A DNA stretch of 64,000 nt from Cryptomeria japonica (Eukaryota > Streptophyta > Pinopsida > Cupressales > Cupressaceae): positions 203,686,113-203,750,112 of the forward strand of contig NC_081408.1 in NCBI RefSeq assembly GCF_030272615.1, read 5' to 3'. Below the pieces are notes generated by a model. The model made no database searches. It was not told the DNA's origin and saw only the letters and a list, made by a program, of their open reading frames with translations. Both the position numbers and the translations under genes were made by a program. Below are positions 44,972 to 57,520 of the stretch, in pieces. Every line of letters starts with the position of its first letter. The first letter of the stretch is position 1.

Positions 44972-46864
44972 TGCTGAGAATGTCTTAGGATTGAGAAGGT
45001 GGGGGGGAGAATTAGTCTAACCCTTAAAACAATAAACTTACACTTATATTTGACAAAGCACTATCGAATTTTATTTATACTTACCAACAACAACAAAAAA
45101 CACCAATGAAACACAATGCACAAGAGAACACAAGATTTATGTGGAAATCCTAAACAAGGAAAAATAATGGTGAGAGTCAACTTACAAAATATGAAATAAC
45201 TACAAATCTATTTAGGATCATTTCTAAGGAAGTGCACTTCCACCTACAAAGACTTCTAAGTTGAGATGCACTATCCCAAGGAAAAATACATAAGGACATG
45301 TAGGCTGGAGCTCACTACTCTTGCACAAGACACATAAGGAATTTGAGACTAAATCTCACTACACCATGGCCTAATGCACAAACTTGCAAAATGAATATCA
45401 CTTTTGTAGGGAAAGATACAATACTATAACATTTCAATCAGAAAGATAAATTATTTTTAAAATATGTAGTTCTACTTAAACCACTATCACAAGTAACCAA
45501 TTCCAATAATAATTATTAGTACAATTTCACTTTCTTTGCATAAAAAATATTTACAAATTATATGATCATGAAATCTCACTCACACATATTCTTATTTACA
45601 CAATCAAGTCACAATATCACCATACATATATAATAACTCCATATTAAATCTTATATATGTGTCATCTTTTTCACTGCAAGCATCATTTAGGTCGACCAAA
45701 ATAAATGGTAGTCATAGGTCCTATTAAGATAGAACCCAAACATAATTTTCATGAATATGGTTAAAATTCTCTAAGTAGCTCCAAATACACATGTTGGTGC
45801 ACATCATCTAAGGCTATAAGCAGTGTAACATGTAGATAAATAATGTAGCACATAACCAATCAACCCAAAAAAATATCATCCAAATGAATTAATTTAATCT
45901 GTATCCTCACACACTAAAGGTATGAACCAAATATAACTTAACGTGCTCTTAAAAGTCAACACATATCATTAAGGTCATAGCACAAGCTAGAAAATAAAAC
46001 TCTCTCAGCCAAATCATAATACTTACCTAGAAAGACAACATCAAAGCTAATGCAACACCCTCAAGAACATCTAACACCATGTGGAGCACACAAGAATATT
46101 CCTAGTACATCCAATAAAATTTCCAAATAATTCTTTCTCACTATCACATCTATACACGCTATTGCAACACAAATAGATATAAATAACTTAATTGCTATAG
46201 TGTGAGTAAATATGATCCTAAAAAAAATACCTCAACACCTTAAACTAGAATTGAGAAAATGCACAAACATTACAAGCATTCCCTCCAATTCATAGCATCA
46301 AAAAAATAAATGCAAAGAAAATTAGAGTGTTTTATATACCAATCAAATCAACTTCTAATAGACAACCAAATTATCTACAAACAACAATCATTAGGAACTT
46401 TAGTTGCAACACTAAGAGCTTGAAAACATAATAGTGAAATGTCTACAGCGCATAAACATCATGTTCAAAGTTGCAAGACCAAATTTTGTACACAAACATT
46501 AAATATTCTTTCATGCATAGCACATCTCATCATACCTCAAACATTCCAAAACAACACTAGCATAAACAAGAGCATGAAGGCCAAGGAAAACATATCCTAA
46601 AAATCATCATCATGCTACAATTCCACAACTTATCTTCATTACCATTAACACATCACACTAAATATAGATATTAGACACCAAGAAAGGTGAACATCCACAA
46701 CCCAAGGCAACTACAAACATCAAAAATTAGTATCGTATAACATATTCCTCAGAAAACCATGATAGCATGACAACATCAATTACCACATAAAAACTTCCTA
46801 TAATCAAAGATAAAATAAATTATTAGACAACAAGTTGAGTTCAATGATAACACATATTCCAACA
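44972..46864 (-). repeat. Right (5') LTR of Copia E4
   Basis: Inner end TG at 44972 behind the primer site; outer end cacatattccaaca at 46864, i.e. TGTTGGAATATGTG on the minus strand. A G-run (45001-45007) marks the U5 C-rich block. Confidence 0.7.
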
Positions 46865-48132
46865 TTTTGTTTCCTTGTCTTAATAAAGGGATGTGGATAG
46901 GGCAACCTTGATAGAGAAAATAAGGTTTTACAAATTATAGGGAGCATCTCAACAATCAATACCAAATTTTGGAGTTGCAGGGCATGTTAAAAGAAGAACT
47001 TGATGTAGTAATCATTTATGAAAAATAAGGCAGCATAGAAAGGGTACATGAACTGTTTAACGGAAGGCTATTGGAATGCAATGACTACCGGTTATACACA
47101 AAATGGATCTATTAGAGGAACTTTAGACATTTCAAGAAAATGGAATTGGTTAGTGGACATTCAATCACGGAAATCTCCCCTAGCACTTATACATGTTGTT
47201 TGGATCAAGCTAACACGTCCACCAAATCACAAAGGATTTGACAATTTTATCAAATATTGTAGTTGTAACTACTTGAGGAAACATGTATGTGAAATATGAA
47301 AATTTAAAAAAGGAAAATGAGTTATTTGATGAAATACACAATAAAGCTATGATCTGGAATAAAATAAAATTTGTAGTTTATGCAAAGAATAGAATTGTAA
47401 AAAAATATTTAGTTACTACAAGCAAGTGGTAGGTGTAAAACTGAATTCCTCAACCTTTTTCAATATCATCACAACTTGTTAAAATTTGCAAATTACTATG
47501 TGAAGGACTAGTGGAATTTTTAAAATATTGTATAAGAAAAGTAAACTAAGTGTGCTAAGAATTTGGGTTGTTGAGGATACATAGTTTGATTAAGGGATAG
47601 AGATAAAAAAAGTGTTGCATTGTATTAAGTGTAGTTGATAAGAAATATGTGGAGAAATCCAAAAGGGAAGATTGAAAATTAAGCATCATACAAAAGAGGC
47701 ATCAATGTGGCAGGGCATATAGATTACCAATGTGATATAATGAGGAAGAAGGAAAGGTAGGGTAGTGTATGCCTAACAAAGGATATGCATTGTTTGGGAA
47801 TATTATGATGTCTACTTGCACTCAATAAGAGGAGATGTGTGTTCAATGAATGAATGGTGAGAAGAAACATTATAGTTGCAGACTAACAAACCATTGTTTG
47901 GTTTATCAAAGTTTAGAATAGAGAAATATTTTTGAGGGTAAGTCTAATTAGAGAGGGAAATATAAGGCTGATGTCTACTAATGTGTGTTTGTACGGTTGA
48001 TAAGAATTAATACTACTTTAATGTTTTAACCTTAAATTACAAATTGTGAGGTTTAATTCATAGAGTAGAGAGTATCTTCTCATGTAAGTTTGTTTTTTAT
48101 ATTTGACTGCTAGAAGGGAATTTCTTCTTACA
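46865..48132 (+). repeat. E5 left LTR-like repeat (copy A)
   Basis: Homologous in order to 49709-49908 followed by 57521-58622 (for example gaaaaataaggcagcataga with gaaaaataaggaagcataga, and the tatacacaaaatgga and aaatcacaaaggat blocks). It ends at ttcttctta-ca, after which a primer-site-like tggtatttgagaaag appears, so it may be a 5' LTR in plus orientation. Its left start is masked by the adjoining E4 LTR. Confidence 0.6.
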
Positions 48133-49708
48133 TCAAATGGTATTTGAGAAAGATATTCTAAGTGCATAAGAAGAGTGTTGAATATGAGGAAAGATCTACC
48201 AAGACATATTGGTGAAGTGAAATAGTATTGTTGTCTCAAACATTTGAGATAATTGTTGTAGGTGTGTGTAGTCCTAATAAATTGAGAGTTGAGAGGGACA
48301 CCATGAGAAAGAGTTAAAAGTGTTAAGTTGTGAGAGTTTGAGAAGAGCTCAAGAGACCATGGTAAGTCTTGAGAAGTCTTGCAATGGTGAAAGCTGGAAA
48401 GACATGAAGCTATTCATGGAAAAAAGAAATAAAAAGTGAGGGTTTGTGATTGGTTGGGTTTTGACAATCCCAATGTTGGAGAAGGGGAGAAAGAAGAGAT
48501 GGAAGATTGCAGTTGAGAGGGAAGTGCATAAATTGAGGCAAGAGGCATGAGATTCCTTCGGGGTATAATAATGAGAGATGAGAAAGAAGAAAGAGGAAAA
48601 AGAAGTTGTAGCAACAACATGTTTGGATGCGCGAAAAGGGTTAATTTGCAACATGAGAGAAATTTCCTTTGAAATATGTGGATGCAACAAATAAGAGTAA
48701 GGTTGAAATGGATTTTTCAGTGGTGCACAAAGGTATATTATTTACTTAGGAGATTAATGAAGAGAAAGAGTTCCTTGAGCAAGAGCTTGAGAGGATTCAA
48801 CCTTTTTTTTGGTGCATTAGTGGAGAAATAAGTGAGAGAAACCGACACAAATAAAGAGAAAATAGAGAAGAGCATGGTCACAATAACTTGTTAATTGGTG
48901 AATGAAACTAGAGGTTGTCAAGAAGGTGATGGTACCTGATAGGTTGAGCTAGTCAAAGAGGAAGAATCTCAAAAGGTAGGGGTTGTAGTGAAGATATTTT
49001 ATTTTATTTTCTGAGCTTTGTTAAGATGAGATAAATATTGTTGTGTTAATACAAATAGGCATTGCATATTAATATGTAGAAGTTGTAGAGAGAGAGAGAG
49101 AGAGAGAGAGAGAAATTGGATGTTGTAGATTTATATAGGGACATGTTGTGTTTTCATGTGGAAATAGTAGATGATACTCCTAGTGAGATTTGGTGGAGGT
49201 AGTTAGTTCCTAGTGGATCAAAATCATGAAAGAGGAGATGAGTAAAGAGGTTATTTGATGGAGGAGGCTATAAAATGGTTGATTGTATCCCATAAAGGAA
49301 AAGAAAAGAGGAGAAGGTCATTGGCAAAAGATAATGGTGCATGGTGGATGTGAGTCCATTAGGGTGAAGAAGAGAATGATGCATACTTGGTGGAGGAAAG
49401 AATGAATCCTAGCAAAGTGCTAAAAGAGGTGGAGGAAGAGATAAACATGTCTACGTTAGTAGTGGAGTAGAAATATAGGTTGCTAGCAACCTAAAAGATT
49501 AGTGCAATTGCTCCTATCTATTTTGTGAATTCTACTAAAAAATGTTTCCTACCTCGCATGTCTAATGAAAAATAATTTAAGTTAATTGGTGATCTTGTAT
49601 CACCCAAAAATATTCTTGGGTTTGTTTTCTTCAGTTTTGATGTGTTTACTGGTCTTACAACATCTTACGTAGTCTTAAGTAGAAAGGAAAAGACTACACA
49701 ACACATAC
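48133..49708 (+). other. Interior of E5, no recognisable gene
   Basis: About 1.58 kb between the two repeats. It is purine-rich on the plus strand, with an (AG)n run, and has no open stretch with retroelement motifs. Minus-strand open stretches at 48349-48690 are composition artefacts (Ser/Leu/Phe-rich complements of purine tracts). It would fit a short non-autonomous LTR element, but old deletions are equally possible. Confidence 0.45.
49085..49114. repeat. (AG)n microsatellite
   Basis: About 14 AG units in a row inside the E5 interior. Confidence 0.95.
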
Positions 49709-49908
49709 TTTTGTTTTGCCTTATCTCAAGGAAGGGATGTGGCCAAGGTGACATTGATAGAGAAAATGAGGTTTTATAAAATCTAGGGAGTATCTCACCA
49801 ATGGGGACCAATTTATCGAGTTGCAAGGAATATAAGAAGAAATACCTAGTGTGTGTATGTAGCAACATATGAAAAATAAGGAAGCATAGACAAGGAACAC
49901 AGACCATC
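49709..49908 (+). repeat. E5 right LTR-like repeat (copy B), first part
   Basis: Matches 46865-47065 of copy A. Interrupted at 49908 by the 49909-57520 element; its last five bases ccatc are duplicated at 57521-57525. Confidence 0.7.
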
Positions 49909-51000
49909 TGTAATGGTGGCAAAATGGTGAGTGACAGATCAAGAAGGAGACTACCATTTCCCTCAAATAGAGATGAGAGTTTTTCTATTGATTATCATTC
50001 AAGTACTTTTCATCATGTTACATTAGGAAGAGAAGAGGATAATTAACTAGATTCAATCTCTTCACATGAAGATGGAAAGGAAATTGATTGAACTATGTAG
50101 TGAAAAAGTTGCAAAGAAGTGATTATAACTTGTGATCAGAATATGGGATGAAGTTATGCACCTGGATTTGGTAGTAAAATGTTGAGATGAAGTCGTCCTA
50201 TGAATTTGAGAAAATGTTGTCTAGAACGTGGTGGGAATGTACACAGTCCTCCAAAAAATTTGTGAAATGAAAAGGGTTTTTCTGCCTTTGCAAATGAAGC
50301 CCAAATCCAAAAGTATAATTGCGCACCTACAACCTACACACATAAAAGAGAGGAAAATGGGTTGGGATTGGGGGATTTCCTTTACGTCAAATCTCAATTT
50401 TGGAATTAACCAAGTAATGAAAGAAAGTACTCATAAGTAGATGTAAATGAAAGACTGAATTGTAAATCACCTGAAGGGAGTTTGTAGTAGAAATGTTGAT
50501 AGAAGTGATTATGTGTATTTTGGAATCAATATCCTCTTCAATGGTTGAATCCTTGACTTGAATGCAACACCTAGCCTTGAAGGGAGGCTTGAGAATTATC
50601 AATGCTTAAATGCTTGATTACTCCAATCTTATCTAACCTTCACTTATGCAAGTGAGAGGATGAATCCCCCTTAAATACATGTTAGTGGATCCAATTTTTG
50701 TGACGGGCCGACATAGGGGGAGTTTCCCACTTGATGCACAACCAAAAATGCAACCCTAGGAAAGGTCCTGCCCCAAAATAGGGCAGGCACAGGGGCACCA
50801 TGACCCTGTCCTAGGAGGAAAAGGGCACCATTCCCCTATCCTACCCCTTTTTCCAAGACAAAGTGCGGATGAGGGTGATGTAGAGGCCAAGGAAAAAGTT
50901 ATTTCAACAGACTGAGCAATCTTTGGTCTTTGATCAGGCACATACATGAGGACCCTAATGCAGTCAAAAATTACTAAGGTTGCAATTTTATGACACTACA
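49909..51000 (-). repeat. 3' LTR of the gag-only Gypsy element
   Basis: TG at 49909, CA at 51000 (tgacactaca). Aligns with 56299-57520. GC-rich block with repeated ccccta/cctgtcct units at 50760-50880. Confidence 0.9.
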
Positions 51001-51748
51001 TTTAGACCCCACTTTAGTGAGAGTATAAGAGTATGCCAATACTGCCGGTAAAGTTCAAGGAAACAAGATTGAAATAATTTTACCATGTCAAGGAGGAAAG
51101 ATGCACCAAGGCCCTAGTGGACTTAGGCTCTTATGAATTTGATTGGTAAAGTAAAAGGGAAGATCGAGAAGGGAATAACCATAACTATAAGTAGCAAAGT
51201 TCCCTTCACTATGAGTCATGAAAGCAAGGATAGAGAAGATTATATAGAAAAACAAAGCTCACTAAGTAATTGTAAGTATGAAAGAAGGAAAGTATGAGTG
51301 GAGTATATGCCCCCACATTAAAGCAATCACATGCACCTGATCAGGAGTAGTTGCTTTAAGGTAGGATAAACCCAAAAGAGAGAAGGAGGGAGCATGTTAT
51401 CGCAAGGATTTAGCTCCCAATCAAGGGATAAACCCAAGGATAATGAACACAAAACACAAGGTAGTGTCGCTTTCCTCGGGGTCAATATGGTGCATGATAA
51501 CTCATGTATATCATGTATGTATATGCATATAATAATCTTCATTCCTGAAAGAAGGACACTACCTTAGAAGAAAGGGAAGAGAGGATGTCTTTTGAGTCAA
51601 CATGAAAGAGACCAAGAAAATATCTCAATGCTTTGCATTGTCCCCAAGTAGACATTAAGGGAACAATAGAAGAATAGGGATACACATAGAAGAATGGTCA
51701 CCAAAGATAAAAAAAGGAGAGAGAGAAAGATCTACAAAGCTAATATTA
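51001..51748 (-). other. Polypurine tract and 3' noncoding region of the gag-only element
   Basis: On the minus strand AAGTGGGGTCTAAA lies directly before the LTR start TGTAGTGTCAT (51001-51014), the expected polypurine tract. The remaining 730 bp hold no retroelement domain; a 71-codon open stretch at 51327-51542 is not recognisable. Confidence 0.65.
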
Positions 51749-52453
51749 CTAGTCTAGCACAAAATCTGCCTCCCGATCTTGTTGATCACTATTTTGGGAA
51801 GGTGAGCAACATGCCAGAGGAGAGACATCGAGCACAATAGATGGAGCTATCAGAAGATACAAACAAGGCCTATTCTCATGTTTTAAGTGACTTTGCTCGA
51901 TTCGAGGAGCTAGGATTAGGGTTTGTGAAAACTCATCCAATAAATTCTTGTCCATATCAACATACTCATACTCACCATCAGAAGCATTAGGAGTTGTATT
52001 ACCATTATGAATAATTTCACCCATTTCTTCATCAAAGTTTAGAGAAAGAGGAGAAAGAAAATGAAGAGGAGTGAAACCATCACATGTTTTATGCAACATG
52101 ATTTGGAGATATAGGTTTAACATCTTGCTTAGGAGAAAAGGGAATCATGTCAACTGTTGGAGTCTGAGGAGATTGAATATTTTGAGGGATAGCTTCACAA
52201 GCTCAAACACAGCATCTTCATTGGCCTACTCTTGCACAACAATTTCATAGAGGCTTAGTGGAAGGCTGAGAAGGAGGAGGAAAATTTTTATAAGTAGTAA
52301 TGTTTCTCTCCTTAATAGTTGAAGGTTTAGGTTGACGTCTTTTTGGTTGAACAATAGGAGAAGAAGGTCTCTTCTCTCGATGAGAGGAAGGAGGTGGATC
52401 TGTGCCATAGAAAGGAGGAATATTAGGTGTAGGATGGAGACCAAGTACATCAT
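51749..52453 (-). pseudogene. Pro-rich and acidic polyprotein tail of the gag-only element
   Basis: Two open pieces in a frame different from gag: 52453-52226 (Leu-rich in this frame; the gag frame reads a Pro-rich linker with PPPHDV, PPFYGTDPPPSSH) and 52123-51749 (ASDGEYEYVDMDKNLLDEFS, acidic). Such spacers lie between protease and RT in related Gypsy polyproteins. In this copy the text then runs into 3' noncoding DNA instead of RT. Confidence 0.55.
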
Positions 52454-52499
52454 GAGGAGGAGGTATAGGTCTAACCTTAGGAAGAATATTGGTGTTCTC

Positions 52500-53570
52500 T
52501 TAAAGAGAAGGTAAAGTCACATCCATAGGGGTAGGTGGATAATCTTCCTTAGGAGGGAAATTAGTTATATCAATGAAGGGAAGAACCTCATCTTTAAGAA
52601 TAATAGGAATGTCAAGTGTTGGAAATCTAGGTTGACATAAGGATAAGATCATATCTTTCTTCCATTTTGGATAAGATTGAAAAAGAGAATCGCTCCTGCA
52701 TGGAAGAGATTGGAATTGTTTAGAGAAAAAGAGATCAATAGGAACGCTAGTGCTTCTTTTGGATGGATGAAATAAGCTATGGTTCATGGTTATGATTTAT
52801 CAATTGTTAGGAAATTTTAGACACTTATGGATTGGAGAAGCAATAGCCTTCATGGAAGATAGCCAAGGATAGCCCAACTTCACACTGAATTTCTCAGAAG
52901 AAGGTATAGTAACAAAGTCAACATCCATGGATTTAGCATGAAATTAAACAGCAAGGGTACTAGAGCCAATGGTAGGAAAAGAGAAGCCATCAAATAACTT
53001 CACAACTACATTAGAAGCATCATATATTGGTTTATGCAATCGTAAAGTGAAAAGATACTCTTCAGTTGCGACATTAACCATGCAAGAGGAATCAATCGGG
53101 GCACCATGGCAAGGGATATCTTTAACCTTCGTAACTATGTATAAAGAGCCATTGGGCACTCTAATGGTCTCACTAGGGTCAAATGTAATACAAGGATCCT
53201 TAGGCACATTAGGTGTCTCTACCATATTAGCCAAGTTTGGAGCCATAGAGGTCAATTCTTTAGAAAAGAGAGAATTACACACAATCTCAATAACGTTAGA
53301 GGTATGAGATGGCAAGGGATCAATAGAAATATTAATATTTTGATTAGGAGGAGCTACTGATTTATTCCCTTTATCATTCCCACCTACCACAGATATAATA
53401 TTATTATCAATCAACTCTTGAATCTTATTTTTCAATGCAAAACATTTCGCAGTATCATGACCAAGTTGACAATGAAATTGACAAAAGAAATTGCTATCAA
53501 AATAAGGAGATGCAAGTTTGGAAGGATCAATTTGTTTTATAGGAGGAAGTTTGATAACATTTTTGTGCAA
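52500..53570 (-). pseudogene. Gag C-terminus and retropepsin remains of the gag-only element
   Basis: One frame. Residues about 28-62 of the first piece carry FFCQFHCQLGHDTAKCFALK and the NKIQELIDNNII helix, the C-x2-H-x4-GH-x4-C knuckle type seen in the Tat-like element at 26199-26756. The protease core follows: PCHGAPIDSSCMVNVATEEY, where the active-site D-[ST]-G is DSS, and FSVKLGYPWLSSMKAI near 52900-52850, matching the LGRPWLH block. Stops near 52943 and 52790. A further 95-codon piece to 52500 is Pro-rich spacer. Confidence 0.8.
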
Positions 53571-53573
53571 GAT

Positions 53574-55151
53574 CTAAGACATAATTCTATGTAAAGATTC
53601 ATTCAAAGGAGTAAATTGTCTTTCTCTTTGAAAGAATTTAGAAATAGAAGGCATACCTGTTGTAGCATTCACATGGTTGTTGTTGATTGGATCATTGAAC
53701 TTGATGAAGATTTTTGTTGGTTTGATCTTCACAAACGGTTGTTGAACACTCTCCCCCTTATCACTTGGAGCCATAGGAGTGGATTGCTCCATTTGACTCA
53801 TGGCCAGTTGATAATTGTGGAGTGTTGCGCACAACTGCGGAAAGGAAGTAAACTCAGACAAAAGAAGTTTTTCCCTAATATCTTATTGTAAATTAGAAAT
53901 GAAAATTCATTGAATATCATTATTAGGTACATGAAAAGAAATTTCCACACTCAAATGCTTAAATCGACCAATGAAATTAGTCACTTTTTCTTTAACACCT
54001 TGTTTACAATTCATTAAATCAATCAAAGTGATATTAGGACCAATGTTATTTAGAAATTGTTGGATGAAAGAATTTGTTAGTTGTTGAAAGGAAGTGATAG
54101 AATAAGAAGGAAAAAAGAAATACCATTGTACTGTCTTATCTCTTAGTGTTCTTGTAAACAATTTTGCAAGCAATCTTCAATCCTAAGCAAAATCAATACA
54201 CAAGGTTTGAAATGTTTTGACATGTGTAAGAGGATCACCTTTTCCATTATACAGTTCTAATTGAGGGATCTCAACATGTTAAGGTGGCATGGCTTTAACA
54301 ATATCAAGAGAAAGTGGGCTCGCAATATCATAGGTGGGCATACTAAACTTGGACTGACTCATAGAAGCAATTTGTTGTTGTAAGGAAGACACGGTTTGGG
54401 AAAGATTGTTGATTGTCATTTTGGTAGAAGAATTGATGTTAGACATAGGTTATTGAGAAGGTGTATGGTGTTATTGAACGAAGGCATGGACTAAGAATAA
54501 GGTGGTGGGACATTATGGTAAGTAGGCATGGGTGATGATTGGGTAGGAAAAGGGACATTTAAAGGAGGAACAAAGTTGTTGAACAGAATCACCTCCTTGT
54601 GTCACACTGATTGTTTGAGGAATAGTAGGAATACTTGTGGACAAAATAGGTAATGATGGAAGATTATATGAAGAAGATGGATTTCCCCCATGACCAACTA
54701 TGGTAGGGGTGACATTTTGAGTTGAAGTAGCCATGATGTTAGATGTAAAAGTAGGAATACTAGTCATAATATTAGTCAAAGTAATTGAATAATTGACTTG
54801 TGTTGAAGGTTGTGAATAACATAGGGTTTCGGCAGAACTCTTGATAGGCATGGTATTAGAATCAACAATATGTGCAATTCCACACAATATATCAATTCCA
54901 CTCTTATCACTTTCAAGCATGCATTTAAGAAATTCAATTAATGGAAGAGCTTGACTATTAGGGTATTCTTGGGACATCCATTGTTGAAAGCTATCAAATT
55001 GATTGTCCATTGTGTAAATTTGATCTAAAGAAACCCTAGTTAAAGCTTCTTCTTCATCATGGGATTCATTAATTGGGTCAATAGGAACATGATTAGGATG
55101 GGAAGAATTACCATGATCCTCATTAAAGAAGTCACCCAAATTAGGCTCCAT
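53574..55151 (-). pseudogene. Gag of the gag-only Gypsy element, with stops
   Basis: Possible start at the ATG at 55151. The N-terminal 210 residues are acidic and then Ser/Thr/Pro-rich. The gag core is at about 54290-53907: HVEIPQLELYNGKGDPLTHV, AKLFTRTLRDKTVQWYFFF, SFQQLTNSFIQQFLNNIG and KEKVTNFIGRFKHLS. This is the Gypsy retrotransposon gag domain. All pieces from 55151 to 52500 are in one frame with stops near 54512, 54174, 53906 and 53573. An intact protein would form the particle. Confidence 0.85.
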
Positions 55152-56278
55152 CTCCTCAGTAATTAAACTTTGGGAAGCCTTAATTCTAATGCTTCATCTA
55201 ATGGGGATAGGATAGGTAGAATAAATAGTGATAAAACTCATGCAATAGAGGAAAATTTTGAATTTTGAATTGTGAAACAAAGCTTAGAAAACTGGTTAAT
55301 GCAAAATTTAAGAAAAGAATGATTACACAATTTGAACTGTGTTGGAAGAAGGGATTGACACAATTTCTAAAAATGAAAGGAAATTGGAATTTTAAAATTA
55401 GGGCCAAGGGAATACCACTTAATTTTAAAATCAGAAATTTTAAAATCAAGGCAGACTATAATTAACCTCTTAATTTTAAATTTTTCAGGAATGTTGAATT
55501 TTGAAGGTATTTCCGATTCTAGAGGGATAAAAAATCGATAAAATTAGCCAATCATCCGGATTTAGGCTATTAAATACAATCATAACAATCTCCCAAAATT
55601 TCAGAAAAAAAGCCGAGGACTATGGCGAGAACACACACAGTCCAACCAACTTTTTTTGTAATTTTTTAGGGATGGATATTATGATGATTTTAAAGCTAAC
55701 CCCAAAAAATTGGCAAATTTTATGATCTCTAGAAGGGTGAAATGAAGGCGCAAATGTGAAAATAGGACCCTATTAGGGTTTTGAAAAAAGAGGAATTGAA
55801 TTACAATTTTGAAAAGGGTCAAACCTAATGGCTAGGGACACCTTGGAAAATTTTTAGAAATCTTAATGTAAATGAAATTGATTTGAAATTCACACAAAAT
55901 CCAATTAAATTTAAAAGTTAGGGTTTGATGATCTAACCACTTAATTTTGAAATTTGAATTGTAGGATTATAGACAAATCTAAGAACAATAAAAAATCTCA
56001 AAATTAAATGGAAATCCAAATTTTGCACAAGTTCAAGATGATTTTTGAAAACTAGTGTTTTAACAAGTAACCTCTTAATTTGGGAAATTTTAATTGCAAA
56101 TTGAATTTGACAATCAAAACAATTTTCAGATCTAAAATAACCACAAACAATTTTTACAAATCACAAGTTAAATTTCAAATTTAAAAACTAGGGTTTTGAA
56201 TGATTTAACCATTAAGTTTGTAAAAATTTGAAACTTGTAAATAAAAAATATGCACTTTTGTTCAAAGGAAAGAATGCA
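55152..56278 (-). other. Leader of the gag-only Gypsy element
   Basis: About 1.1 kb, AT-rich, with repeated aattttaaaa/ttaattttgaaattt blocks at intervals (about 55380-55450, 55860-55970, 56070-56230), giving a loosely repetitive appearance. No gene seen. Confidence 0.55.
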
Positions 56279-56295
56279 AGACATCGGGTTCACCA
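56279..56295 (-). promoter_or_regulatory. Primer-binding site of the gag-only Gypsy element
   Basis: The minus strand reads TGGTGAACCCGATGTC three bases inside the LTR. It ends in the complement of CCA as required; the tRNA is not assigned. Confidence 0.72.
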
Positions 56296-56298
56296 AAA

Positions 56299-57520
56299 TG
56301 TAATGGTGGGAAAATGGTGAATGATAGATCAAGAAGGAAAGTACCATTTCCCTCAAAGAGAAATGAGAGTTTCGCTATTGATTATCATTCAAGCACTTTT
56401 CACCATGTTACATTAGGAAGAGAAAAGGATAATTTACTAGATTCAATCTCTCCACATGAAGATGGTAGATTGAATACTGAATGAATTGGGAATGTTAAGT
56501 TGATCCCTCTTCCTTGTCAGAAATGGAAAGGAAATTGATTGAATTATGTAGTGCAAAAGTGACAAAGAACTAATTATAACTTGAGATCGAAATATGGGAT
56601 GAAGTTGTGCAGCTAGATCTGGCAGTAAAATATCAAGAAGAAGTTGCCTTGGGAATTTGAAAAAAAGTTGCCCGAACCATGGCGGGAATGTACATGGTCC
56701 TCCAAAATATCTGCGAAGCGAAAAAGGGTTTTTTTGCCTCTACAAATGAAGCCCGAATTTGAAAGTATAGCTACGCACCTACAACCTACACATAGAAAAG
56801 AGAGGGAAATGGGTTGGGATTCGGGGTTTGCCTTTAGGTCTAGCTACAATTTTGGAATTAACCAAGTAATGAAAGAAAGTACTTGCAAGTAGATGTAAAT
56901 GAAAGACTGAATTGTAAATCACCTTAAGGGAGGTTGTAGTAGCAATGTTGATAGAAGTTCTTATGTGTATGTTGGAATCAATCTCCTCTTCAATGGTTGA
57001 ATGCTTGACTTGAATGAAACAACTAGCCTTGAAGGGAGACTTGAGAATGCTCAATGCTGGAAAAGAATGCTTGAATTATTGAATTCTTGATCACTCCAAT
57101 CTTATCCAACCTTCACTTATGAAATTGAGAGGAAGAATCCCCCTTAAATACATGTTAGTCGATCTGATTTTCATCGCAGGCCAACATCGGTGGAGTTTAC
57201 CACTCAATGCACAACCAACAATGCAACCCTAGGAACGGTCCTGCCCCAAAATAGGGCAAGGAAAGTGGTGCCACACCCCTATCCTGGGAGGAAAAGGGTG
57301 CCAAAGTCCCGTCCAAGGGGGGACAGAGGCACCACGCCCCTTTCCTACGTCTTTTTCTAGGGCAAAGTACGGACGGGGGTGATGCAGATGCTAAGGAAGA
57401 AGTTGTTTATGAAGACTAAACAATCTTCGATCTTCGATCAGGTTAGAGGATTCTAACTCACATGCATGAGGACCCTAATGCAGTCAAAATTTGTTAGGGT
57501 TGCAAATTTATGACACTACA
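56299..57520 (-). repeat. 5' LTR of the gag-only Gypsy element
   Basis: TG at 56299, CA at 57520; aligned with 49909-51000. Contains a GC-rich block of cccctatcctgggagg-like units at 57230-57360, longer here than in the 3' LTR. Confidence 0.9.

Larger units (their letters stand above)
39761..46864 (-). mobile_element. Copia LTR retrotransposon E4, heavily decayed
   Basis: Minus-strand order: LTR (46864-44972), decayed Met-type primer site, gag, protease, integrase, RT relics, polypurine tract, LTR (41442 to about 39761). The two LTRs are alignable only in parts (for instance 39885-39975 with 45105-45200 and 40600-40660 with 45825-45890), so either the insertion is very old or the two ends come from different members of one family. 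RNase H is essentially missing. No target duplication is visible (right flank ttttg). Confidence 0.75.
49909..57520 (-). mobile_element. Non-autonomous Gypsy-type element with gag-protease only
   Basis: LTRs at 57520-56299 (5', 1222 bp) and 51000-49909 (3', 1092 bp), primer site, gag-protease frame, Pro-rich segment, polypurine tract. The flanks ccatc at 49904-49908 and 57521-57525 are a perfect 5-bp target duplication, so the borders are firm. The 5.3 kb interior has Tat-like gag and retropepsin remains, but neither RT, RNase H nor integrase. Enzymes must have come from a relative. The LTR length difference is due mainly to about 60 bp near 56463-56520 and to a stretch near 57300 that are absent from the 3' copy. 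Confidence 0.9.

Noticed and set aside
48349-48690. Ser/Leu/Phe-rich minus-strand frames
   Set aside because: Complement of purine-rich plus-strand DNA; overlapping frames are open as well, which points to composition.
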